A stretch of DNA of 64,000 nt from Pandoraea bronchicola (GTDB taxonomy: Bacteria > Pseudomonadota > Gammaproteobacteria > Burkholderiales > Burkholderiaceae), in assembly GCF_902459805.1 (NCBI RefSeq), contig NZ_CABPST010000001.1:620001-684000 (forward strand). Direction: 5' to 3'. A program made the position numbers and the translations under genes. Each line of letters starts with the position of its first letter. Position 1 is the first letter of the stretch. Under the pieces are notes generated by a model. The model made no database searches. It had not been told where the DNA came from and saw nothing but the letters and a program-made list of their open reading frames with translations. Positions 44,885 through 54,057 of this stretch are shown one piece after another.

Positions 44885-46549
44885 TTATGCGAGAAAAGCC
44901 CGGTCGAGCCAGGCACGTTGAACCCCTGCCGCGAGCGTCTCCGGCATGACGCCATAGACGCGTCCGCCGGCATTCGAGAAGCGGCTCTCGATAAAACCGT
45001 GCGCCAATTCGGCCGGCGCGTGTTCGAGCAGCAATGCCGCCTGAGACAGCAATACCACCTGCTGAGCAATGGCGCGCGCACGGATCGCATGCGTCGCAGG
45101 ATCGGCGGCCAGCCACCCGTGCAGTTGCGCCAACGCCGCACGCAACGCTGCGTGCGATCCGGTACGTTGTTCGAGCCACCGGAACCAGTGCTGCGCAACG
45201 TCAGGCTCGCGGCTCATCGCGCGCAACACATCGAGACACATCACATTGCCCGAGCCTTCCCAGATCGAATTGACCGGCGCCTCGCGATACAGACGCGCGA
45301 GCGGCCCCGTCTCGACGTAGCCGTTGCCGCCCCACACCTCCATGCATTCGCCCGCGAGTTCGAGCGCGCGCTTGCACACCCAGAACTTCGCCGCGGGCAG
45401 CACGATGCGCCGCCATGCCCGCTCGACGGGCGAGTCGTCATCGCACGCGCTCGCGTCGAACGCTTGCGCGAGACGCATCGCCAGCCACGTCGCCGCTTCC
45501 GACTCCAGTGCGAGATCCGCGAGCACCGTCGTCATCAGAGCCTGATCGACGAGCTTCGCACCGAATGCCGTACGGTGTCGCGCATGATGAATCGCCTGCA
45601 CAACGCCCGCGCGCATCATCGCTGCGCTGCCGATCACGCAATCGAGCCGCGTGTACGTCGCCATCTCGATGATCGTGGGAATCCCGCGTCCCGGCGCACC
45701 GACGCGCGTGCCATACGCCGCCTGAAACTCCACTTCGCTGCTCGCGTTCGAACGGTTGCCGAGCTTGTCCTTGAGACGCTGAATCTGCACGGCGTTCTTA
45801 CGGCCGTCCGGGGTGTAGCGCGGCACGAAGAAACAGGAGAGCGCGTCGCTGTCGCTATCGCGTGCGAGCACCAGATGCGCGTCGCACTGCGGCGCGGAGA
45901 AAAACCACTTATGGCCGACAAGCGAGAACGTGCCATCGCCGCGCTCGGTCGCCGTGGTCGTATTGGTGCGCACGTCAGAGCCGCCCTGCTTCTCCGTCAT
46001 CCCCATGCCAATGAGGATGGCGTGCTTCTGTGCGAGCGGCACATCGCGCGGGTCGTGCTGCGGCGCGAGCAGCTTGTCCTTGATCGACGCGAAGAGCGCG
46101 GGCTCCTTGGCGAGCACGGGAATGCTCGCGAAGGTCATGGTCGTGGGACACAGCGCACCCGCCTCGTTCTGCGCGTGCAGAAAATACGACGCCGTACGTG
46201 CCGCCATCACCCCGCCGCGCGGATGCGCCCACGGCAACGACTGGAGTTGTGCACCGCGCAACAGGCCCATGAGCGAATGCCACGCAGGATGAAACGCGAT
46301 GTGATCGATGCGATTGCCTTGCGGATCGAAGGATTGCAGTTCCGGCTCGTGACGATTGGCCGTCTGCGCCCACTGCTGGACCTCAGCCTCGCCCAGACGC
46401 GCGCCCTGACGGTACAGCGCCTTTCCATGCCAATCCGCGTCGAAGGCCGCCACGGCAGCTTGCAGAGCGTTATCCGTCGTGTAAAGGTTGTAATCGGTGA
46501 GCGGCGGCACCTGATTGGTGACGTCGTGAGTCTGCCAGGCTTCAGTCAT
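44885..46549 (-). CDS. AidB-type acyl-CoA dehydrogenase
   Basis: 554 residues, the AidB length (E. coli AidB 541). An AidB N-terminal region (VTNQVPPLTDYNLYTTDNAL) is followed by FAD-binding stretches IGMGMTEKQGGSDVRTNTT and LVGHKWFFSAPQCDAHLVLAR, and ELAGECMEVWGGNGYVETGPLARLYREAPVNSIWEGSGNVM in the C-terminal helical part, which is typical of AidB. AidB is part of the adaptive alkylation response in E. coli, but most relatives may act on acyl-CoAs. No ada or alkB gene is near. The start at 46549 has GGAGA upstream. Confidence 0.88.
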   Translation of the reverse strand: MTEAWQTHDVTNQVPPLTDYNLYTTDNALQAAVAAFDADWHGKALYRQGARLGEAEVQQWAQTANRHEPELQSFDPQGNRIDHIAFHPAWHSLMGLLRGAQLQSLPWAHPRGGVMAARTASYFLHAQNEAGALCPTTMTFASIPVLAKEPALFASIKDKLLAPQHDPRDVPLAQKHAILIGMGMTEKQGGSDVRTNTTTATERGDGTFSLVGHKWFFSAPQCDAHLVLARDSDSDALSCFFVPRYTPDGRKNAVQIQRLKDKLGNRSNASSEVEFQAAYGTRVGAPGRGIPTIIEMATYTRLDCVIGSAAMMRAGVVQAIHHARHRTAFGAKLVDQALMTTVLADLALESEAATWLAMRLAQAFDASACDDDSPVERAWRRIVLPAAKFWVCKRALELAGECMEVWGGNGYVETGPLARLYREAPVNSIWEGSGNVMCLDVLRAMSREPDVAQHWFRWLEQRTGSHAALRAALAQLHGWLAADPATHAIRARAIAQQVVLLSQAALLLEHAPAELAHGFIESRFSNAGGRVYGVMPETLAAGVQRAWLDRAFLA

Positions 46550-46837
46550 CCGTGTCTCCGTATGCCCATCTGCCAAACATGGGACGCTCACTTTAAGTGC
46601 ATCCTTTCATCATAGCGGCTAGGCTCACGCGCTCGCACAAATTAGAGGAATGCTTCACTTCCCCCCCGGGCATAGGGAATGTCTGCCTACAATGAGTGCC
46701 GCTGCGAAGTGACATCCATGAGGTGAAGACCGCGTGGCCCGGCACAAGAAAAAGCGCGCAGAACGATAAGCAAAAAGCAGCGAACAATAATTCGACAAAG
46801 CAGTAGATGCAGTGCCCATCCAAGGGAGGATGACAGC

Positions 46838-48550
46838 ATGGACTACGACTACGTCATTGTCGGCGGCGGCTCTGCCGGTTGCGCGCTGGCCGCGCGGTTG
46901 GCCGACGGTGCACCGGATCGCACGATCGCGCTCATCGAAGCCGGTCCGCCCGACGACAGTTTTCTCATCCGGCTGCCTCTGGGCATCGCCGCCCTGGTGC
47001 CGTTTCGCTCGCGTCGCAACTATGGCTATCGCACGACACCGCAGGCGGGGCTGACGGGGCGTCAGGGCTATCAGCCACGCGGACGCGGCCTCGGCGGCTC
47101 GAGTTCGATCAACGCGATGATTTACACACGCGGCCACCCGGACGACTACAACGACTGGGCGCAGGCCGGCTGCACCGGCTGGGGATGGGACGACGTGCTG
47201 CCGTACTTCCGCCGCAACGAACATAACGAGCGCGGCGCCGACGCCTGGCATGGCACGGGCGGCCCGCTCAACGTCTCGGATCTGCGCACGGTGAACCCGT
47301 TCTCGAAACACTATGTCGAGGCGGCGCGCGAAGCCGGGTTTCCCGTCAGCGACGACTTCAACGGTGCGCAATACGAAGGCGCAGGCGTTTATCAGGTGAC
47401 GCAGAAAGACGGCGAGCGATGGAATGCCGCACGCGCCTATCTGCACGGGAAATCGCGGGCGAATCTGCACATCGTTACCGATGCGCTCGTGCAACGCGTC
47501 GTCTTCGACGGCAAGCGGGCGACGGGCGTCAAACTACAACGTCGCGGCGCGCTGGAGACGATTCGTGCGCGCGCGGAGGTCATACTGAGCGCAGGCGCGT
47601 TCAACTCTCCGCAGTTGCTGATGTGCTCCGGGATCGGTCCTGCCGATCATCTGCGCTCGCATGGGCTGGAAGTGCGCGTCGATGCGCCGGGTGTCGGTGA
47701 GAATCTGCAAGATCACATCGACTTCATCATCAACAAGTACGTCGCGCATCGCGATCTGGTCGGCTATACGCCTGCCGGGTTGTGGCATCTGCTCGCCCAA
47801 GGGCTGGACTATCTGCGCGACAGGCGCGGCCTGTTCGCCAGCAACGTGGCCGAGGCCGGGGGGTTCCTCAAGAGCGATCCTTCCCTCGCACGCCCAGACT
47901 TGCAGATGCACTTTCTCGTGGGCATCTGCGACAACCACAATCGCCGGTTGCATTTGCGGCGCGGCCTGTCGTTGCACGCGTGCGTGCTGCGTCCGAAGAG
48001 CCGAGGACGCGTGACGCTCGCCTCCGCCGACATGCGCGACGCCCCGCGTATCGACCCGGCGTTCCTGCAAGCGCAAGAGGATGTCGACACATTGCTGCGC
48101 GGCGCCCGCGTGATCCGGCGAATTCTCGCGGCGCCATCGCTCGCGCAGTTCGGCGGGACGGAGTTGCACAGCCGGGGCGTGGAGTCCGACGAGGCGCTGA
48201 CCGCGCTGATCCGTGCGCGCGCGGACACCATCTATCACCCGGTCGGCACGTGCCGCATGGGCAGCGACGCCAAGTCGGTCGTCGATACGGCACTGAAGGT
48301 GCGCGGCGTGGAGGGACTGCGTGTGGTCGATGCCTCGATCATGCCAACGCTCATCGGCGGCAACACCAACGCACCGTCGATGATGATCGGGGAAAAGGCT
48401 GCGGATCTGATTCTGGGACGTGTGTCGGTGTCGGTGCCGGTATCGGTGTCGGTGTCGGCGCAGAACCCCGGCCCGGCGGCGGTGGACGCCTCTCGCACGC
48501 CCGCGGCCGGCGCAACGGTGTTAGCCGCCCGCGCGCAGCCACAGGTTTAG
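46838..48550 (+). CDS. GMC-family FAD-dependent alcohol/choline dehydrogenase
   Basis: 570 residues. The N-terminal FAD motif is DYDYVIVGGGSAGCALAARLAD, GMC signature 1 is in RGRGLGGSSSINAMIYTRG and signature 2 in GAFNSPQLLMCSGIGP. The C-terminal catalytic pair is in YHPVGTCRMG (His) and NTNAPSMMIGEKAADLIL (Asn). It would oxidise an aliphatic or aromatic alcohol to aldehyde at the membrane or in the cytoplasm. Beyond the family end there is a roughly 45-residue tail with six (Val-Ser/Pro) pairs coded by a hexamer repeat. The last 30 bases overlap tail-to-tail with the prepilin peptidase gene. The start has GGGAGGATG about 10 bases upstream. Confidence 0.92.
   Translation: MDYDYVIVGGGSAGCALAARLADGAPDRTIALIEAGPPDDSFLIRLPLGIAALVPFRSRRNYGYRTTPQAGLTGRQGYQPRGRGLGGSSSINAMIYTRGHPDDYNDWAQAGCTGWGWDDVLPYFRRNEHNERGADAWHGTGGPLNVSDLRTVNPFSKHYVEAAREAGFPVSDDFNGAQYEGAGVYQVTQKDGERWNAARAYLHGKSRANLHIVTDALVQRVVFDGKRATGVKLQRRGALETIRARAEVILSAGAFNSPQLLMCSGIGPADHLRSHGLEVRVDAPGVGENLQDHIDFIINKYVAHRDLVGYTPAGLWHLLAQGLDYLRDRRGLFASNVAEAGGFLKSDPSLARPDLQMHFLVGICDNHNRRLHLRRGLSLHACVLRPKSRGRVTLASADMRDAPRIDPAFLQAQEDVDTLLRGARVIRRILAAPSLAQFGGTELHSRGVESDEALTALIRARADTIYHPVGTCRMGSDAKSVVDTALKVRGVEGLRVVDASIMPTLIGGNTNAPSMMIGEKAADLILGRVSVSVPVSVSVSAQNPGPAAVDASRTPAAGATVLAARAQPQV
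48422..48457. repeat. Six tandem hexamers (GTGTCG-type) in the GMC gene tail
   Basis: Units GTGTCG, GTGTCG, GTGCCG, GTATCG, GTGTCG, GTGTCG lie in frame and code for Val-Ser/Val-Pro pairs. Slippage would change only the length of the C-terminal tail. Confidence 0.92.
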
Positions 48551-49411
48551 GAACGGCTCGCCCCACAACAGGCTCGCCAGCGCGCCCAGATTCAGCCACG
48601 GACCGAACGGCAGCGGCTCGCGCAACGCGCGGCCGCGCCACAGCCCCAACACCGCAAAGGCCAGTGTCGCCGCCACCGCGCCGAACGCCAGCATCAGCGG
48701 CACGCCAACCCAGCCCAGCCACGCGCCGCATGCCGCGACGAGCTTGGCGTCGCCACCGCCGAGCCCGTCTTCCCCCGTCAGCATGCGATAAGCCCCCGCG
48801 ATCGCGCCCATGACGCCGTACCCCAACGCGGCGCCGAGCACGGCGTCATCGATGGGGAGCGTCAGTCCGATCACACTGCACAGCAAGCCGGCCCATAGCA
48901 GCGGCAACGTGAGCACATCGGGCAACAGCCGCGTGTCCATGTCGATCAGGGTGAGCGCCAGCAACACGGTGCCGAAGCCGCACCATGCCAGCATCGTGAG
49001 GTACTGCATCGAGGGCGCGAACTGCCACGCGATGCCCGCGAACATGGCCCCGACGGCCAGTTCAACGAGCGGATAGCGCAACGCGATCCCCGAACGGCAA
49101 TGCGCGCAGCGGCCGCGCAGAAGAAGAAAACCGAGCACCGGGAAGTTATGACGCGCGGCGATGCGTGTCTCGCAATGCGGGCAGCGCGACGGTGGCCAGG
49201 CCAGATTGAACACGGGGGTGACCGGCGGCACCCGTCCGGCCCACGCAGCGACCTCGTGCGCCCACTGCGCTTCGAGCATGCGCGGCAGGCGATACACAAC
49301 GACGTTCAGAAAGCTCCCGACGAGCAGTCCCAACATCGCCATCGCCGCCACGACCGCTTCACGCGGCAGCGCCCGGAATTCGGCCGACAGAAGATCGATG
49401 AGCGACGACAT
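48521..49411 (-). CDS. Type IV prepilin peptidase (A24 family)
   Basis: 296 residues, long form with N-methylation domain. GSFLNVVVYRLPRML, the zinc tetrad CPHCETRIAARHNFP ... CAHCRSG, then catalytic aspartates in LIDMDTRLLPDVLTLPLLW and GGGDAKLVAACGAWLG. Several membrane segments. It cleaves and methylates the PilS prepilin at the Gly-Val site and may also serve other pseudopilins. It is the last gene of the pil operon, 2 bases after pilR. Confidence 0.93.
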   Translation of the reverse strand: MSSLIDLLSAEFRALPREAVVAAMAMLGLLVGSFLNVVVYRLPRMLEAQWAHEVAAWAGRVPPVTPVFNLAWPPSRCPHCETRIAARHNFPVLGFLLLRGRCAHCRSGIALRYPLVELAVGAMFAGIAWQFAPSMQYLTMLAWCGFGTVLLALTLIDMDTRLLPDVLTLPLLWAGLLCSVIGLTLPIDDAVLGAALGYGVMGAIAGAYRMLTGEDGLGGGDAKLVAACGAWLGWVGVPLMLAFGAVAATLAFAVLGLWRGRALREPLPFGPWLNLGALASLLWGEPFLNLWLRAGG

Positions 49412-49413
49412 CG

Positions 49414-50505
49414 TCAGAACATCGACTCCGCATACTCACCCGCAGCGTGTCCGATCTGCAACATGCCGGCCACGGTGAAAATGATCGTCAGACCGACGAG
49501 CGCCATCAACAGGGAGCGAAGCGCTGCTGAACGCAATTTGATGCGCTCGGCGACTTCCTCGATGGTCATCAGCCCGATCTTGCGAATGCCCGCGTCGAAG
49601 TTGGAACGTCCCGAGTATTCGACCAGACGGTCGAAGACTTCCTCGTTGAAGATGCCGGTATCCATCGCCTTGACCATGCTCCGTTCGCTCTTGAGCGACG
49701 CGCGCATACGCAGCAAATGAGAGCGCATCCAGGGCGACGCCCCTGCAAGCAGTAGCGAAATGGCATCGAACACCGATGTCTTCGCCCCGGTCAGCGCGGC
49801 AAGCGCCACTAGAAACTCGCCGGCGCGCACGTCGCGGTACACGGCGTAGGGACCGAAGTTGTCGGCGCGCCGTCGCAACGGCCCCGTCCATCGGCTGAGC
49901 GAGAGCGACACTGCCACCACAAGCAGCAGCGGCACGCCATAGAGTAGTGGCCACCAGTTCGCGACGAAACCCGACACGATGTACAGTCCCGCGCCCACCA
50001 TCGGAAACTGATCCGGCGGCATGATCTCGACCATGATCGGCATCATGCCGTAGGCCACGCCGAGTTGAATCGCCGCGAGCAGCACCGACATGAAGATCGG
50101 CAGCACCACGGCCCCGGCAATCGCCGCGCGCGTCTGCTGCTGCAGCGTGACCACGCGCGCCAGAAAGCGCAGCGCGCCGGGAAGATCGCCCTTCTCCCCC
50201 GCGGAAATCACGATCAGATCTTCGTCGGGAATGGTGCCTTCCCACGACTTGCGCAAGTTCTTCGAACTGGCGCGATCCCGCCATATGGCGTAGAGCGGCG
50301 CCATCGGATTGCGCCGCTCCTTGGCGCGCGCATACCGGCGGGAGAACAGTTCGAACGGATTGGCACCGTCCTCGATGGCATCGGCGAAGTCACTGTAGAA
50401 CTTCGCGCGTGTCTTGCGAAAGTGGCGCTTCGCACGACTCAGGCCCGGATACGGATCACGCGCGGGAGACAGCTTGGCAAGCAGACGATTGGCGGCTTCG
50501 AGCAT
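49414..50505 (-). CDS. pilR: Type IVb pilus inner-membrane platform protein (PilR/GspF-like)
   Basis: 363 residues. Two GspF-type domains: the first around ARAKFYSDFADAIEDGANPFELF ... ISAGEKGDLPGALRFLARVV, the second around VYRDVRAGEFLVALAALTGAKTSVFDAISLLLAGASPWMRSH. Membrane segments are at about residues 131-155, 165-195 and 335-355. The protein anchors the pilus assembly machine and binds the PilQ ATPase. The size fits PilR of R64-type thin pili rather than the longer PilC of type IVa pili. The start at 50505 lies 42 bases after the pilQ stop. Confidence 0.85.
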   Translation of the reverse strand: MLEAANRLLAKLSPARDPYPGLSRAKRHFRKTRAKFYSDFADAIEDGANPFELFSRRYARAKERRNPMAPLYAIWRDRASSKNLRKSWEGTIPDEDLIVISAGEKGDLPGALRFLARVVTLQQQTRAAIAGAVVLPIFMSVLLAAIQLGVAYGMMPIMVEIMPPDQFPMVGAGLYIVSGFVANWWPLLYGVPLLLVVAVSLSLSRWTGPLRRRADNFGPYAVYRDVRAGEFLVALAALTGAKTSVFDAISLLLAGASPWMRSHLLRMRASLKSERSMVKAMDTGIFNEEVFDRLVEYSGRSNFDAGIRKIGLMTIEEVAERIKLRSAALRSLLMALVGLTIIFTVAGMLQIGHAAGEYAESMF

Positions 50506-50547
50506 AGGGATTAGCGCTGTGTTTCAGACGAATCTCGTGAAGGAAAC

Positions 50548-52266
50548 TTACACACTCGCCAGACGGCGTGGCGGTTGAGGCGAGGTGGAACCGCCCTTCC
50601 AGACCTGGAACTTCTTGAGCTTGTGGAACGCGGCTTCGATGTCCGCAGGATCGATGCGGCCCTGCGCCATCTTGTAGATCGCATGCTCCATGGCCGACTT
50701 GCCGTACATGACCGGACTCGTGAGATCGCCGTCGTGATGGGCTCGCCAATAGCGTTGCGCCTCCCAGAACTTCGACTGACGCAGCAGGTCGAGCAACTCG
50801 TCGGACAATTCGCACACCTCTGCCACGACCGTCTGCCCTGCCGTGCCACGGCCCTTGCAGTGATCGCAGCCCGGGCCTGCAACGCGCACACCGGCGGTAT
50901 CGATGCCGAGGCCACCGATGACGCACAACGTCATCTCGTCGAGATGCCCGACGGCGGGCAGCTTGCAGTGATCGCACAGCACCGGAATGAGCTTCTGATA
51001 GACCATGGCGGTGAGAAAGTTGGGCGATGTCACGGCCGAGACCGGCATGCCGATCTCCTCGCTGATCAGGCGCGGGATGATGCCGAACGCGCTCGACGCG
51101 TGAACCGTGGACAACACCTGGTGGCCCGTCTCCGTCATCGACTTGGCGAAGGAACCGGTCTCGACATCGCGAATTTCGCCGGGCATGAGTTTGTCCGGAT
51201 CGCCACGCAACAACACCTTGGCGGCTGCGCCAAAAGCCGATTCGCCGTGACCGTCTTCGGCACGCCGCTGAATCGGGATCTGCGTCACGTGCGGCTGGAT
51301 GTACTCCACCGGATCTTCGATGGAGAAGAATTTCTTACCGGAGTCGCGCTCGTACATCATCATCGTGCGCAACGTCGTTGATTTGCCCGAGCCCGTCTCA
51401 CCGGCGATGATCGTCAAGCCGGGACTGCGATATACCGCGTTCTCGAGCACCTCGATCTGATCGTCGGAATAGCCGAGTTCGGAGAGCGACATGACGTCAT
51501 CGTCCACGGCTTCATTGACGAGCAGCCGCAGCACCACGTCGACGCCGCGATTCTCGCGGATACTCTGCAAGCGAAGCTGATACTTGCGGTTGCGCAGGTT
51601 CAGCGGAATCGAACAGCTCTGATGCTGGTCCTCATCGAAGTGGTTGTGGCTACGGCTGCTGGGGTCGGCGCGCGAGTTGTACGCCGCCGAAACGGCATCG
51701 AGCATCGCGTGATAGTCGCGCGAGAGGCGATCCGTCTCGCTTGTCGCGCGCAGCTTGCCGTGAATGCGCATGCGCACGCGCACATGCTGGCCTTCGCGGA
51801 ATTCGAAGTGGACGTCGGAGGCACGCGCGTCAATGGCACGTTCGATGATCAGGTCGAAATTCCGATAGGCCCCGGTGCGCTGCTCCTCAGTGCGCGCGCC
51901 GCTTCCGCCCTGCTGTTGCAGGCGCGACTGCATGAGCAGTATTTCTTCCGTCGTGCCGACATAAATGCCCTCCAGATCGAGCCGATGCGTGGCGCGAACG
52001 GCCTGCTCGAAACGCGACAGCAAATCGGAACCCTGCATGCGCACGAATGTCGTGTGCTCGAGCAATACCAGAAAGAGCCGTGGCTTCGGGGCAACGAGCA
52101 CCAGCGACCCGTTTTCCGCCCCGGCCAGCGTGATGCCGAGATCCTGACGCCAGCCTTGCATCTGAATGTCGTCGACACGAAGATCCGCGATGGGCCGAGC
52201 GACGGTGCCGCTGCGCGAGTTGACACGCGAGAGCGCCGCCTGGAAACGATCAGAAATCTTCGCCAT
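50548..52266 (-). CDS. pilQ: Type IVb pilus assembly ATPase (PilQ/GspE-like)
   Basis: 572 residues. The N-terminal domain has IIERAIDARASDVHFEFREGQHVRVRMRIHG. Walker A is AGETGSGKSTTLRTMM, the Asp box FFSIEDPVEYIQ, Walker B LMPGEIRDVETG and the His box LSTVHASSAFG. Two CDHC motifs near residues 430-480 form the zinc site seen in assembly ATPases. It powers pilus extension; no retraction-type paralogue is in the cluster. The first 17 bases overlap pilP. Confidence 0.9.
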   Translation of the reverse strand: MAKISDRFQAALSRVNSRSGTVARPIADLRVDDIQMQGWRQDLGITLAGAENGSLVLVAPKPRLFLVLLEHTTFVRMQGSDLLSRFEQAVRATHRLDLEGIYVGTTEEILLMQSRLQQQGGSGARTEEQRTGAYRNFDLIIERAIDARASDVHFEFREGQHVRVRMRIHGKLRATSETDRLSRDYHAMLDAVSAAYNSRADPSSRSHNHFDEDQHQSCSIPLNLRNRKYQLRLQSIRENRGVDVVLRLLVNEAVDDDVMSLSELGYSDDQIEVLENAVYRSPGLTIIAGETGSGKSTTLRTMMMYERDSGKKFFSIEDPVEYIQPHVTQIPIQRRAEDGHGESAFGAAAKVLLRGDPDKLMPGEIRDVETGSFAKSMTETGHQVLSTVHASSAFGIIPRLISEEIGMPVSAVTSPNFLTAMVYQKLIPVLCDHCKLPAVGHLDEMTLCVIGGLGIDTAGVRVAGPGCDHCKGRGTAGQTVVAEVCELSDELLDLLRQSKFWEAQRYWRAHHDGDLTSPVMYGKSAMEHAIYKMAQGRIDPADIEAAFHKLKKFQVWKGGSTSPQPPRRLASV

Positions 52267-52711
52267 TGCGCCGCCCCGATGAACCGAGTCTCGCGCGACT
52301 CGCCTGTGCTTCGCTCGCCGATGACGTCCCTATCGCATTGGGCAGCAGCAGACGCTGTAACTTTCCGCCTCGCGTCACATCCACGAAATCGCTGCCGATC
52401 TTCACCACCCGCCAATCGCCGAACCGGTCGCCGTCGCTCACGCTGTAACCAAAGCGCCCATCGACGCGCAGATAAGCGACGGTCGTGTCGTCAACGCCGT
52501 GAATGAACATCAGTTCCGGCAACACCTCGGGCGTGGCGGTGGCCGCAGGGGCCGGCGTGCCGTCGGCAGTCAGCGTCTCTTGCGACGATTTGAGGTGCGA
52601 ACGAGCGAACGCGTCGATCGTTTCTTCGGCATGCGCGGACATGACCGGCATCGAAGTCGACGCCACCACGGCTGTCGCAATCCATGCCGTGCGGCGGAGC
52701 TTAATGGACAT
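52250..52711 (-). CDS. pilP: Type IV pilus biogenesis protein PilP
   Basis: 153 residues. Signal peptide (IKLRRTAWIATAVVASTSMPVMSAHA) and a small periplasmic domain with ELMFIHGVDDTTVAYLRVDGRFGYSVSDGDRFGDWRVVKIGSDFVDV, the pattern of R64 PilP and GspC-like HR domains that bind secretins. Overlaps pilO by 11 bases and pilQ by 17. The function is structural, linking inner membrane and secretin. Confidence 0.75.
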   Translation of the reverse strand: MSIKLRRTAWIATAVVASTSMPVMSAHAEETIDAFARSHLKSSQETLTADGTPAPAATATPEVLPELMFIHGVDDTTVAYLRVDGRFGYSVSDGDRFGDWRVVKIGSDFVDVTRGGKLQRLLLPNAIGTSSASEAQASRARLGSSGRRNGEDF

Positions 52712-54056
52712 AGTAGGTTCCTTGAGCGGAGAAGACGGGTTTGGTCTCGTCGATCACGATGGTCAACTCGTGCAACGACATGTTGCCGGCGCGCATCATC
52801 AAACCCGCCACCGAATCGACGAACGCGAGATGCCCCGCCATCTTCCATTCCCCCTTGGCGATGGGTGGCGGAACGTCGCTGCGCGTCACCACGGCCGCCG
52901 GCGCCTGAACGAGCGGTTGCGGCATCGTCAGAGAAATATCCATGCCGTAGTCACCCAGCGATTGCAGGCGCGCGCCCGCGGTGCGCAGAAACTGCGTGCG
53001 CGGCACGGGCGTTACGCGCGCCTCGCCATCGTCGAGCTCGTCTTCGTTGTCGGCGAGTGGCTGCACGTTTGCCGCAACGGGCAGGGCTTCGGCGTGCGCC
53101 GATACCGGCGGGACGGTGTCGGCGGGCGTCATGGTTTCGCGCGCGTTATCGAGATCGACGATCTGGGCATTCGGCCGTTGGGAGAGAAGCAAATCGAACG
53201 TACCGCCTTCCTGACGACGCCACTGAATCTCGCAACGATCGCCCTTGCACTCGATGGCCGCCGGGCGCCAGCCTCCCGCGCTCGCTGGCAGCGACTGGAC
53301 GGCGTATTGCACGCGCCGGGCATACGACGCGCCCGTCGAGAAGGGTTCCGCAGCGATCGCGCGGGCGAGCGCTCGCCGGTAGGCATCGACCGGATCGATC
53401 TGATTGGCGGCCGCCAGCTTTGCCTGCTGCCTGTCGTCGTACCAACGCCAACCCCACCACCCGGCCAGACAGACAAGCGAGAGCACTGCGAGCGAGATCG
53501 CGGCAATTTTCAGTTGCCGCGCCGGTAGCGGCTTGCGCACGACTTGCAGACACGCGTCGCGCGGCGTTTCCTTGTGCGCATGCGCCGCAATATCGTCGAG
53601 CGTGAGCGTCACGTCGGCGCCGCTGCCATTTAACGGCGCGATGCCCGCGATCGTGATTCCGCGTTCGATCTCCGCCGCCCATTGCTCCAGTCTTGTGCGC
53701 AGCTCCGATGTGGGGACGACCAGATCCAGCTCCGGGCGGCGATCGCGCAACGTGACGAAGAACATCGCCGACAGATCGTCGGGATCAGGATGCACGAACG
53801 CCACGTTCGGCGCATCGACCATCGTCCCGAGCAAGGCACCCAAGGCATACAGTTCCGGCGCGCTCTGCCCTTTGATCGAAGGCACCAGCGAGAACAGCCC
53901 CACCGTGCGCGTGCCGGCGCCATCGTCGGCTACGGCGAAGTGCGAGGCGTCGCGACTTCGGGCGAGTCCGCGGATCTCCGTAGGCTCCTTTTGCAGGCCG
54001 ATCAGTGTCTCCCACTGCGCACCGACGACGAGCCGGTTGGACAATATGCGCGTCAT
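52701..54056 (-). CDS. pilO: Type IVb pilus protein PilO (PilO2)
   Basis: 451 residues. A cytoplasmic N-terminal domain of about 175 residues (actin-like/PilM-type in some relatives) begins TRILSNRLVVGAQWETLIGLQ. A single membrane segment is at about 180-200 (LKIAAISLAVLSLVCLAGWWGWRW), then a periplasmic part with CKGDRCEIQWRRQEGGTFDLLL and an acidic linker. The arrangement matches PilO2 of R64-type pili. It starts 1 base after pilN ends. Confidence 0.8.
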   Translation of the reverse strand: MTRILSNRLVVGAQWETLIGLQKEPTEIRGLARSRDASHFAVADDGAGTRTVGLFSLVPSIKGQSAPELYALGALLGTMVDAPNVAFVHPDPDDLSAMFFVTLRDRRPELDLVVPTSELRTRLEQWAAEIERGITIAGIAPLNGSGADVTLTLDDIAAHAHKETPRDACLQVVRKPLPARQLKIAAISLAVLSLVCLAGWWGWRWYDDRQQAKLAAANQIDPVDAYRRALARAIAAEPFSTGASYARRVQYAVQSLPASAGGWRPAAIECKGDRCEIQWRRQEGGTFDLLLSQRPNAQIVDLDNARETMTPADTVPPVSAHAEALPVAANVQPLADNEDELDDGEARVTPVPRTQFLRTAGARLQSLGDYGMDISLTMPQPLVQAPAAVVTRSDVPPPIAKGEWKMAGHLAFVDSVAGLMMRAGNMSLHELTIVIDETKPVFSAQGTYYVH

Positions 54057-54057
54057 A

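Noticed and set aside
48422-48457. Phase-variable switch in the GMC gene
   Set aside because: The repeat unit is six bases, so copy-number change cannot shift the reading frame.
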